DNA of 5,813 nucleotides from Tissierellia bacterium (GCA_012513395.1 JAAZCH010000234.1:1-5813); one strand, 5' to 3'; positions 1-5,745 are shown, numbered from the stretch's first letter. Translations and numbers: made by a program. Notes: a model not told the origin generated them from the letters alone.

Positions 1-67
1 GGAAGAGAAATAAATGTATAAATAATGGCTTAAGTATTCATTTTAGAATGACAAAATACACATCATT

Positions 68-148
68 AAGGTCGGAATATCATTCTTTTTCGAGCGTATA
101 TGGCCCGCCGGCCCGAGGGTACTCGAAAAAGAATGATATGGAGACCTT
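68..148. repeat. Long GC-cored inverted repeat, possible structured RNA or repetitive extragenic palindrome
   Basis: The arms at 77-94 and 122-139 are perfect 18-bp inverted copies (ATATCATTCTTTTTCGAG and its complement). Outside them a GGA triplet on each side (74-76, 140-142) gives a symmetric purine-purine internal loop. The pairing then resumes for 6 bp (AAGGTC 68-73 with GACCTT 143-148). The 27-base core is strikingly GC-rich for this genome and holds a small GGCC-CGCC-GGCC hairpin at 102-113. A weaker continuation (45-55 with 147-160) could extend the fold. The two-sided pairing with a conserved-looking internal loop is seen directly. That it is a dispersed repeat or an expressed RNA is inference. 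It is far too large and internally complex for an ordinary terminator. Confidence 0.75.
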
Positions 149-156
149 TGTCAACA

Positions 157-194
157 TTCTGTTATGGCTTAATAGGCCATTTTTATTTACAGAA
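157..194 (+). terminator. Probable intrinsic terminator hairpin
   Basis: ATGGC at 164-168 pairs with GCCAT at 176-180, and G-U and T-A pairs extend the stem to about 7 bp around a 3-base loop. A T-rich tract follows directly (TTTTTATTT to 188). A secondary pairing of TTCTGT (157-162) with ACAGAA (189-194) encloses it. It would end transcription coming from the left, either from a gene beyond the window edge or from the inverted-repeat element. The stem is short, so strength is uncertain. Confidence 0.5.
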
Positions 195-283
195 AATTTA
201 CAAACCTATAGATAGAATCTTGGAAAAAGTTGAAAATTACAGCTACTTTTCATTTGAGAAATTATAATAATATTGTTTATATC

Positions 284-312
284 TACAAACTACATAAAAA
301 ATCTGTTATAAT
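284..312 (+). promoter_or_regulatory. Predicted sigma-A promoter of metY (extended -10)
   Basis: A consensus TATAAT lies at 307-312, preceded by TG one base upstream (304-305), forming an extended -10. The -35 position, 17 bp away (284-289, TACAAA), is a poor match, as is common when the -10 is extended. Transcription would start near 319, leaving a leader of about 70 nt. That leader is too short for an S-box or T-box riboswitch, and I see no conserved motif of either in it. Confidence 0.6.
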
Positions 313-387
313 GAGATAAATTTTACTATAGTCACATAAATTGAAAATATTATTGCAAAAATTAAATATTAAGAAAAGGGAGAGAAA

Positions 388-1671
388 ATGAAAAATTATA
401 AACTAGATACTATTTGCGTTCAAGGAGGCTATGAGCCTAAAAACGGTGAGCCTCGCGTACTACCGATTGTGCAATCTACCACTTACAAATACGATTCATC
501 TCAAGAGATGGGAGATCTATTCGACTTAAAGGCGTCGGGATATTTTTATACTAGACTTGCAAATCCTACCAACGATGCAGTGGCGAAAACTATCACTATG
601 CTAGAAGGTGGAGCGGCAGGAATTCTTACATCTTCTGGCCAGGCAGCTACATTTTACGCACTTATGAATATTTTAAAAGCAGGAGATCATATCGTTGCGT
701 CTTCTGCAATCTACGGCGGATCTTATAATCTAATCGCCCACACTATGAAGGACATGGGTATAGAGTCTACATTTGTAGAGCCGGAAATTTCGCCAGAAGA
801 GTTGGCGACGAAGTTCCAAGACAATACTAAATGCGTATTCGGAGAAGTTTTGGCAAATCCAGCCTTGAAAGTTTTGGATATAGAAAAATTTGCTAAAGCA
901 GCTCACGACCACGGTGTTCCACTTATCGTAGACAACACTTTCCCAACGCCGATTCATTGTAGACCTTTTGAATGGGGAGCAGACATCGTGACTCACTCCA
1001 CTACGAAATACATGAACGGTTCAGCTAACTCAGTAGGTGGAGCTATTATTGACTCGGGTAATTTCGATTGGAGCAAATATCCAGAAAAATTCCCATCCCT
1101 TACACAGCCAGATGAGACTTATCACGGAATTGTATTCGCAGAAAGTTTTGGAAAAGACGCATACATCACTAAAATGACTACGACTTTGATGAGAGACTTG
1201 GGATCTATTCCTTCTCCACAAAACTCGTTTTACCTAAGTATTGGACTAGAAACTTTAAGCCTAAGAATGGAAAAACACTTCCAAAATGCTTTGGCAGTGG
1301 CGAAATTCTTAAAAGAAAATGAAAATATAACGTGGGTGAACTTCTCTGGACTAGAAGACGATTCCCAATACGAGCTTGCACAAAAATATTTGCCTAATGG
1401 ATCTTGTGGAGTTATTTCCTTTGGAGTAAAGGGCGGAAGAGAAGCAGCGATGAAGTTTATGGATTCACTACAACTAGCATCAGTCGTAACCCACGTTGCA
1501 GACTCTAGAACTTGCGTCCTTCACCCAGCATCTACAACTCACAGACAGATGAACGACGAAGAACTAAAAGGCGCAGGAGTTTCTGCAGATTTAATTAGAA
1601 TGTCAGTGGGAATAGAAAACGCTGAAGATATAATAGAAGATATTAAACAAGCATTGGAAAATATAGTTTAG
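388..1671 (+). CDS. metY: O-acetylhomoserine sulfhydrylase (O-acetylhomoserine aminocarboxypropyltransferase)
   Basis: This is a cytosolic PLP-dependent enzyme of the Cys/Met metabolism family. It condenses O-acetylhomoserine with sulfide to give homocysteine and acetate, the direct-sulfhydrylation route to methionine. The 427 residues match the longer MetY subgroup rather than the roughly 380-400 residue cystathionine synthases and lyases. Visible motifs are YTRLANPT at 54-61 (Tyr and Arg binding the PLP phosphate), IYGGSYNL at 108-115 (Tyr stacking on PLP), VDNTF with Asp182 contacting the pyridine nitrogen, and STTKYMNG with Lys207 as the Schiff-base lysine. The C-terminal DSRTCVLHPASTTHRQ stretch (about 368-383) is typical of the family. 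The ATG at 388 has a good AAGGGAG ribosome site 5 nt upstream. The gene appears to be monocistronic, ending before a bidirectional terminator. Use of O-acetyl- rather than O-succinyl- or O-phosphohomoserine is inferred from the family. Confidence 0.95.
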   Translation: MKNYKLDTICVQGGYEPKNGEPRVLPIVQSTTYKYDSSQEMGDLFDLKASGYFYTRLANPTNDAVAKTITMLEGGAAGILTSSGQAATFYALMNILKAGDHIVASSAIYGGSYNLIAHTMKDMGIESTFVEPEISPEELATKFQDNTKCVFGEVLANPALKVLDIEKFAKAAHDHGVPLIVDNTFPTPIHCRPFEWGADIVTHSTTKYMNGSANSVGGAIIDSGNFDWSKYPEKFPSLTQPDETYHGIVFAESFGKDAYITKMTTTLMRDLGSIPSPQNSFYLSIGLETLSLRMEKHFQNALAVAKFLKENENITWVNFSGLEDDSQYELAQKYLPNGSCGVISFGVKGGREAAMKFMDSLQLASVVTHVADSRTCVLHPASTTHRQMNDEELKGAGVSADLIRMSVGIENAEDIIEDIKQALENIV

Positions 1672-1672
1672 T

Positions 1673-1707
1673 AGTTAAAAGTTGAAAGTTGAGAGTTAAA
1701 AGTTAGC
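1673..1707. repeat. Heptanucleotide tandem repeat, five copies
   Basis: AGTT recurs at exactly 7-base steps (1673, 1680, 1687, 1694, 1701). The heptads are AGTTAAA, AGTTGAA, AGTTGAG, AGTTAAA and AGTTAGC. The array begins just after the metY stop codon and lies in its 3' untranslated region, so copy-number change would not alter the protein. No coding frame is supported here. Confidence 0.8.
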
Positions 1708-1846
1708 TATGCTGGGCACCTACGGTGCTTCTTAACGTACAATGTACAACGGACAGTGGGGCTACGCCTTTGATTGGTAGATTGAATTTGCACCTACAAC
1801 TGGCGGATTTAATTTGTTTGATATTTTAATTTGTTTGAATGAATTT
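1708..1846. repeat. Non-coding spacer with small hairpins and degenerate 16-mer repeats
   Basis: No gene is supported in this stretch. It holds a GCACC-TAC-GGTGC hairpin (1716-1728), a weaker GGC-TAC-GCC hairpin (1760-1768) and a GTAC-AAT-GTAC dyad near 1737-1747. Two related 16-mers spaced 26 bp apart follow: TGGTAGATTGAATTTG at 1775-1790 and TGGCGGATTTAATTTG at 1801-1816. TTTAATTTG occurs again at 1825-1833. The 16-mers recur in inverted orientation in the spacer before serC, which points to a degenerate dispersed repeat family. Confidence 0.6.
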
Positions 1847-1890
1847 AAAAAAAACGAGGAGAGATTTTGTGAACTCCTCGATTTTTTATT
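1847..1890. terminator. Bidirectional intrinsic terminator between convergent genes
   Basis: CGAGGAG at 1855-1861 pairs perfectly with CTCCTCG at 1874-1880 around a 12-base loop. On the plus strand the stem is followed by ATTTTTTATT. On the minus strand it is followed by eight T residues (the complement of A1847-A1854). It therefore serves both metY, about 180 bp upstream, and the minus-strand gene whose stop codon is 13 bp away. Confidence 0.9.
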
Positions 1891-1893
1891 TTA

Positions 1894-2313
1894 TTATCTA
1901 TACAAATTTTCCAATTGGGCTTTTACTTCTAAGACTTGTATCGTGGCGCTGGAGATCTTTAATTTGGCTTCTCCTATTTTGCCTAAAACTATCCAATCGG
2001 CAATGGCTCCGCCGAAGAAGAAGTCTGCCAGTTTAAGTACCACTCCCATATTAAAATCGACGTTTATTATTCTCTCAACATCGCCGACTTCTTTGTTTAA
2101 TTTTTCGATGGCTACTGACGCTCTTGCCAAATCCATTTCAGCTTTATGGATTTTTCTTTGTTTAAAAAAAGTTATTACCTTTTTCCCGCCCAGTAAATCC
2201 ACTACGCCCCAGCCTTGGGCAGAATTTAAGGACTTCTTAGCTTTATCAAGATAATGCAGAGCTTCGTCAGCTGCTCTAATGGCTTCTAGTATTTCTAAAT
2301 TATAATAAGTCAT
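1894..2313 (-). CDS. Small helical protein of unknown function with an internal duplication
   Basis: I do not recognise a named family. The likely start is the ATG at 2313-2311 (139 residues), because AAAGGTGA at 2326-2319 sits 5 nt upstream as ribosome site. The longer reading from GTG at 2322 would begin inside that site. The protein is rich in Ala, Lys, Glu, Leu and Ile and looks mostly helical and amphipathic. It has no signal peptide and no clear membrane span, although 91-110 is hydrophobic. A GWGVVDLLGG motif (34-43) follows a helical N-terminus. The stretch from about 39 to 76 resembles that from 97 to 134: D-x-x-GG, then roughly ten residues, then K-I-x-x-A and a long helix. The gene is convergent with metY, ends at the shared terminator and diverges from the glycosylase. 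I found no convincing promoter for it in the 68-bp divergent gap. Confidence 0.75.
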   Translation of the reverse strand: MTYYNLEILEAIRAADEALHYLDKAKKSLNSAQGWGVVDLLGGKKVITFFKQRKIHKAEMDLARASVAIEKLNKEVGDVERIINVDFNMGVVLKLADFFFGGAIADWIVLGKIGEAKLKISSATIQVLEVKAQLENLYR

Positions 2314-2346
2314 ATTCATCACCTTTTAATATGATACCCAATAAAT

Positions 2347-2375
2347 TTGATTTTGAAATTGCAATCTAGTATTAT
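2347..2375 (+). promoter_or_regulatory. Predicted promoter of the glycosylase gene, giving a leaderless mRNA
   Basis: TTGATT at 2347-2352 and TATTAT at 2370-2375 are separated by exactly 17 bp, a good sigma-A arrangement. Only six bases separate the -10 box from the ATG at 2382, so transcription should begin at or next to the A of the start codon. No Shine-Dalgarno sequence precedes that ATG, in agreement with a leaderless message. Confidence 0.6.
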
Positions 2376-2381
2376 TTTCTT

Positions 2382-2990
2382 ATGAAATTAAATTTAGAAT
2401 TTTACAAAAGGGATTCTTTAACAGTGGCGAAAGATTTGTTGGGGAAGATTCTCGTTAGAAAAATTGATGGAGTAGAATTAAAGGCGAGAATTGTGGAAGT
2501 GGAAGCCTATACTGGAATTCACGATAAGGCCTGTCACACTTATGGCGGGAAGATAACGCCTCGCACGGAAATAATGTTTGGACAAGCTGGGAAGCTCTAC
2601 ATTTATTTAATCTACGGAATGTATGACTTGGTAAATATAGTTACTGGGGAAGAAGGAGATGGTGAAGCGGTTTTAATTCGCGGAGTAGAACCAATTGAGA
2701 ATTTAAATATAATTTCTCAAAATCGTTTTTCAAAAAACTATGACGAACTTACTTCTTACCAAAGAAAAAACCTCACCAACGGTCCAGGAAAACTGACGAA
2801 GGCGTTGAAATTAAATAGAAACGACAATAGAAAGAGCTTATTCGAAGAAGAAATTTATTTAATAGACGATGGATATAAAGATTTTGAAATTATAAGTGCG
2901 CCTAGAATCGGTGTGGACTATGCAGAAGAAGATGCAAATTTGCCATATAGATTTTATATTAAGGGCAACGATTATGTATCAGTGCAATAA
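2382..2990 (+). CDS. mpg: 3-methyladenine DNA glycosylase (AAG/MPG family)
   Basis: This is a monofunctional base-excision repair enzyme that removes alkylated and deaminated purines such as 3-methyladenine and hypoxanthine from DNA. The 202 residues match bacterial members of the AAG family. Comparison with human AAG places the catalytic Glu at E41 in RIVEVEAY (human E125). It also places Y43 (Y127), H52 in DKACHTYGG (H136), Y75 and Y78 in LYIYLIYGMY (Y159 and the base-intercalating Y162), and N85 (N169). The GPGKLTKAL motif near 134-142 is also family-typical. The N-terminal LEFYKRDSLTVAKDLLGKIL fits the usual start, so the ATG at 2382 is probably right although it has no ribosome binding site. 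The next gene's Shine-Dalgarno overlaps its stop codon, making it the first gene of an operon. Confidence 0.93.
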   Translation: MKLNLEFYKRDSLTVAKDLLGKILVRKIDGVELKARIVEVEAYTGIHDKACHTYGGKITPRTEIMFGQAGKLYIYLIYGMYDLVNIVTGEEGDGEAVLIRGVEPIENLNIISQNRFSKNYDELTSYQRKNLTNGPGKLTKALKLNRNDNRKSLFEEEIYLIDDGYKDFEIISAPRIGVDYAEEDANLPYRFYIKGNDYVSVQ

Positions 2991-2999
2991 GGAGGAAAT

Positions 3000-3653
3000 A
3001 TGAAAGTTGGAGTATTTGCAGGTACAAAGGTAGACACCCAGATGGGAGTAGAGCTACTTCAGTCTCGAGGATTTGAAACCCTTTCTTATCCCATGGCAGC
3101 TACACCTCAAGAGCAGACGAATCTACAATATTTTTCTAAAACAGAGTTGGAAAATCTCTTTGAAGAAAATGCTAGAGATGCTATAAACAAAGGAGCTGAA
3201 AAGATTTTTATTTATTGTAATTCCTTGAGCGCGGCTATTGATTATGAAAAAATTGAAAAAAATATCGGTGTTCCTGTAATTACGCCTTTGGAAACTTACA
3301 AGAAACTTCCTAAAGACGTAAGAAATGTGGGGATTATAGCTGCAAATGGAATATCTGCTTACAGAATAGATTCGATTATCACCCAGCATAATTTAGATGT
3401 AAACACAATATCCATAGGAAATCTCTCCATTGTAGAATCCATTGAAGAAGGAACTGCACCGGAAGAAATCATAAGATTGTTAAATTTAGAAGGAATGATC
3501 AAGTACTTAGAAGGAATAAGTGACCCAAGGTACAAAGTCGATTCCATACTTTTAGGTTGCACCCATTTTCCTTACTTGAAAACAGAAATAGAAAAAATAA
3601 CAAATCTGAATATAATAGATCCTACTGAGGAGATGGTTGGAAAGCTTTCTTAG
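3000..3653 (+). CDS. Asp/Glu racemase superfamily protein (MurI-like, substrate unknown)
   Basis: The 217 residues belong to the two-cysteine, cofactor-independent racemase superfamily. The two catalytic cysteines are visible: C73 in YCNSLSAA and C187 in LGCTHFPYL, the latter followed by T188-H189 as in glutamate racemase. The usual MurI N-terminus with a DSGxGG motif is missing; the protein begins GVFAGTKVDTQMG instead and is shorter than typical MurI (about 265 residues). It is therefore unlikely to be an ordinary glutamate racemase for peptidoglycan. An aspartate or other amino-acid racemase, or another superfamily reaction, is possible. The ATG at 3000 has an AAGGAGG site (2989-2995) overlapping the stop codon of the preceding glycosylase, so the two genes are co-transcribed and probably translationally linked. 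The function remains open. Confidence 0.85.
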   Translation: MKVGVFAGTKVDTQMGVELLQSRGFETLSYPMAATPQEQTNLQYFSKTELENLFEENARDAINKGAEKIFIYCNSLSAAIDYEKIEKNIGVPVITPLETYKKLPKDVRNVGIIAANGISAYRIDSIITQHNLDVNTISIGNLSIVESIEEGTAPEEIIRLLNLEGMIKYLEGISDPRYKVDSILLGCTHFPYLKTEIEKITNLNIIDPTEEMVGKLS

Positions 3654-3714
3654 TTTACAAAATCTTTATATTAATTCTCATTAAATTGGGTAAAGTAATG
3701 TAAAGAGGTGGGAT

Positions 3715-4323
3715 ATGGCTTTTGAAAATTACTTAAGAAAATTAAAAGGTACTACTATAAAAGTAGCCTTAGCCTTTATAATAATTTCAGCAATTATAAC
3801 TGGAATTTTTGCCTTTGATTTGTGGGGTTCGACTACTTTCTTAAAGGACATTATTTTAGAAATACAAAATGTTTTTAGCGAATTTGCAGATGGATATGGC
3901 AACATACAATTGGTTCCTTTGTTGTTAAATAATATTAAGGTTTGTTTCGTTGCTTTTGGTGTTGGAGTGGTTCCTTTTTTGTACCTTCCTGCACTGATTT
4001 TAGTTGTAAATGCTTTGATAATAGGAGCTGTACTAGGACTATTCGCCTTAGAGAGTGTCGGCATGATGTTTATTACTATAGGGCTCGGGATACTTCCCCA
4101 TGGGATATTTGAACTTCCTGCTATATTTATATCCATAGCTTGCGGATTTACTTTGTGTAGCACTATTACGAAGGCCGTTCTCAAAAAAGAACAGGACATG
4201 AACATATCAGAAGTGATTCTTTACTCACTCCAGACCATTATCTTCATCTGTGTTCCGTTGATGACAGTAGCTGGAATTATAGAAGTTTATGTCACGCCAA
4301 AATTACTAATGATGTTTATATAA
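3715..4323 (+). CDS. SpoIIM-family (stage II sporulation protein M) integral membrane protein
   Basis: This 202-residue polytopic membrane protein carries the SpoIIM signature PHGIFELPA at 128-136. It ends with the family-typical AGIIEVYVTP (186-195). Hydrophobic segments lie at about 16-37, 74-92, 93-112, 117-148 (around the signature) and 172-190. In Bacillus, SpoIIM works with SpoIID and SpoIIP in engulfment, but the family is also common in non-sporulating bacteria, where its role is unclear. No other spore gene is visible here. The ATG at 3715 is preceded by AGAGGTGG (3704-3711). The gene follows the racemase-like gene by 61 bp without a convincing promoter or terminator in between, so it is probably the last gene of the glycosylase operon. 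It ends 15 bp before a terminator. Confidence 0.88.
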   Translation: MAFENYLRKLKGTTIKVALAFIIISAIITGIFAFDLWGSTTFLKDIILEIQNVFSEFADGYGNIQLVPLLLNNIKVCFVAFGVGVVPFLYLPALILVVNALIIGAVLGLFALESVGMMFITIGLGILPHGIFELPAIFISIACGFTLCSTITKAVLKKEQDMNISEVILYSLQTIIFICVPLMTVAGIIEVYVTPKLLMMFI

Positions 4324-4338
4324 TATAGAAAACTTTCG

Positions 4339-4361
4339 CCGCCTAAATGGCGGTTTTATTT
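4339..4361 (+). terminator. Intrinsic terminator after the SpoIIM-family gene
   Basis: CCGCC at 4339-4343 pairs with GGCGG at 4349-4353 around the five-base loop TAAAT. TTTTATTTT follows directly. It closes the glycosylase, racemase-like and SpoIIM-family unit. Confidence 0.85.
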
Positions 4362-4550
4362 TGCAAATCGATTCTATACCCCGATAACGCCAAGACAAAT
4401 TCAATCCACCACAATGTTAAACATGTCAAATCCGCCAATTGTAGGGGACGTGTTCCCACGCGTCTTGCTGGCACGAAGATAAATTTTGCCAATCCATATG
4501 TCAAACATATTCAATCTATTAATTACAATCTATATTCTAATTAAATTTCC
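4362..4550. repeat. Non-coding spacer with diverged inverted repeats and a GC-rich hairpin
   Basis: No gene is supported here. On the minus strand the spacer contains three 16-mer units like those after metY: TGGCGGATTTGACATG (4437-4422), TGGTGGATTGAATTTG (4411-4396) and TAATAGATTGAATATG (4521-4506). The first two are 26 bp apart, the same period as behind metY. The 18 bases at 4428-4445 match the complement of 1793-1810 at 17 positions. Next to them is a GC-richer stem-loop at 4447-4464, with GACGTGT pairing with ACGCGTC (one G-U) around TCCC. Such GTAGGGG-plus-hairpin segments resemble short intergenic repeats of clostridia, but that resemblance is from memory. Confidence 0.65.
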
Positions 4551-4551
4551 C

Positions 4552-4580
4552 TTGTATTATCTTTTTATTACAAGTATAAT
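4552..4580 (+). promoter_or_regulatory. Predicted sigma-A promoter of the serC-serA operon
   Basis: TTGTAT at 4552-4557 and a consensus TATAAT at 4575-4580 are separated by 17 bp. Transcription would start near 4587, giving a leader of about 67 nt before the serC start. The leader has a weak possible stem (TTAC-ATCA 4593-4600 with TGAT 4623-4626 and GTAA 4630-4633) but no recognised riboswitch. Confidence 0.7.
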
Positions 4581-4585
4581 ACTTG
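4571..4585. promoter_or_regulatory. Perfect palindrome over the serC -10 box, candidate operator
   Basis: CAAGTAT-A-ATACTTG is a perfect 7-bp dyad around one central base, and the TATAAT box lies inside it. A protein dimer bound here would block RNA polymerase. No regulator is encoded nearby and I do not recognise the site as that of a known family, so operator function is inference. Confidence 0.45.
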
Positions 4586-4653
4586 AAACAAATTACATCA
4601 TTGCTAAAATTTAAATTAAATGTGATGAAGTAAAATTAATTTAGGTGAGAAAA

Positions 4654-5736
4654 ATGAAAAGGATTTACAATTTTGGAGCGGGACCTGCAACCCTTCCCGT
4701 GGAAGTATTGGAAGAAGCTGCCAATGAAATGATCGACTATCGAAATACCGGCATGTCCGTTATGGAAATTAGTCATCGTTCGAGTGTATATGAAGAGATA
4801 CAAGACGAAACCAAAAAAACTCTAAAAGAACTTATGAAATTAGAAGACGACCGAGAAATTTTGTTTATACAAGGCGGAGCAACTTTGCAATTTTCCATGG
4901 TGCCTCTGAACTTGTTAATGCCTGAAGATACTGCAACATTTTTAAACACTGGAAGCTGGACAAAAAAGGCCTACTCTGAGGCGAAAAAGTTTGCGAAGGT
5001 AGAATACTTAGACTCCTCAGAAGAAGCGAACTTTACTTATGTGCCTAAGATTGATGAGAGCAAAATCTCTCCAGATTCCAAGTACTTACACCTATGCACT
5101 AATAACACGATTTACGGAACTAGAATAAAACCAGAAAATTTAATTGGAATAACTACGCCACTAGTGGCAGATATGTCCTCGAATTTTATGTCAGAGGTTT
5201 ACGACTTTAACCAATTCGACCTAATATTTGCTGGAGCACAAAAAAACTTAGGACCTGCGGGAGTTACTATTGTAATAATGAAAAAGGATTTGATCCAAGA
5301 GACGAGAGAAATGCCGATTTATTTGGATTACAAAACCCACCTAGACAGCGACTCCTTATACAACACTCCGCCAGTTTACTCCATCTATATCTGTGGCAAG
5401 GTAGCCAAATGGCTAAAAGCTCAAGGTGGAATAGAAGCTATCGAAGTAGTGAACAAAGAAAAGGCTAAAATACTTTATGACTTCATCGATAACAGTAAAA
5501 TTTTTAAAAACCCCATAGTACCTGAAGACAGATCCATCATGAACGCCGTTTTCGTAACAGGCGATGAAAATCTAGACGCAGAATTTGTAAAAGGGGCAAA
5601 GGCAAAAGGATTAGAAGGCTTAAAGGGACACCGCTCTGTAGGCGGTATGAGAGCCAGCATCTATAACGCGATGCCAATTGAAGGAGTAAAAGCTTTAGTA
5701 GAATATATGAAAGAATTTGAAAGCCAAAGGGCATAG
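4654..5736 (+). CDS. serC: Phosphoserine aminotransferase
   Basis: This cytosolic PLP enzyme converts 3-phosphohydroxypyruvate and glutamate to O-phosphoserine and 2-oxoglutarate, the second step of serine synthesis. The 360 residues match E. coli SerC (362). Conserved features include NFGAGPATLP at 6-15, substrate-binding H41-R42, the QGGAT phosphate-binding loop (73-77), W102 stacking on PLP, D173 contacting the pyridine nitrogen, and the Schiff-base lysine K197 in AQKNLGPAG. The C-terminal GHRSVGGMRASIYNA also matches (His-Arg pair for the substrate phosphate). The start is placed at ATG 4654 because AGGTGAG at 4643-4649 is its ribosome site. An upstream in-frame GTG at 4645 lies inside that site and is unlikely to be used. 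The next gene's AGGAGG overlaps this stop codon. Confidence 0.96.
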   Translation: MKRIYNFGAGPATLPVEVLEEAANEMIDYRNTGMSVMEISHRSSVYEEIQDETKKTLKELMKLEDDREILFIQGGATLQFSMVPLNLLMPEDTATFLNTGSWTKKAYSEAKKFAKVEYLDSSEEANFTYVPKIDESKISPDSKYLHLCTNNTIYGTRIKPENLIGITTPLVADMSSNFMSEVYDFNQFDLIFAGAQKNLGPAGVTIVIMKKDLIQETREMPIYLDYKTHLDSDSLYNTPPVYSIYICGKVAKWLKAQGGIEAIEVVNKEKAKILYDFIDNSKIFKNPIVPEDRSIMNAVFVTGDENLDAEFVKGAKAKGLEGLKGHRSVGGMRASIYNAMPIEGVKALVEYMKEFESQRA

Positions 5737-5745
5737 GAGGAAATT

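Noticed and set aside
48..215. 55-codon plus-strand reading frame (ATG at 48, stop at 213-215) running through the inverted repeat
   Set aside because: It has no ribosome binding site and spans both arms of the palindrome, a composition fitting a structural repeat rather than a protein. It was not called a gene.
313..387. Possible S-box (SAM) riboswitch or T-box upstream of metY
   Set aside because: The leader after the predicted promoter is only about 70 nt, lacks the conserved motifs of either class and has no terminator hairpin before the start codon.
1814..2254. 146-codon plus-strand reading frame opposite the minus-strand gene
   Set aside because: It begins in the terminator/repeat spacer without a ribosome site, runs through the terminator hairpin and is the shadow of the better supported minus-strand gene, which has a Shine-Dalgarno and its own terminator.
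2331..2358. Possible minus-strand promoter (TATCAT at 2336-2331) for the unknown protein gene
   Set aside because: Transcription from it would begin within the gene's own ribosome binding site, and the -35 match is poor.
3729..4205. 158-codon minus-strand reading frame inside the SpoIIM-family gene
   Set aside because: It is antisense to a gene with an intact family signature, lacks a clear ribosome site and shows no recognisable features.
4347..4544. 65-codon plus-strand reading frame in the pre-serC spacer
   Set aside because: Its ATG lies within the terminator hairpin, it has no ribosome site, and it crosses non-coding repeats.
4645..4653. GTG start adding three residues to SerC
   Set aside because: The GTG lies inside the AGGTGAG ribosome site of the downstream ATG at 4654, and the family N-terminus fits the ATG start.
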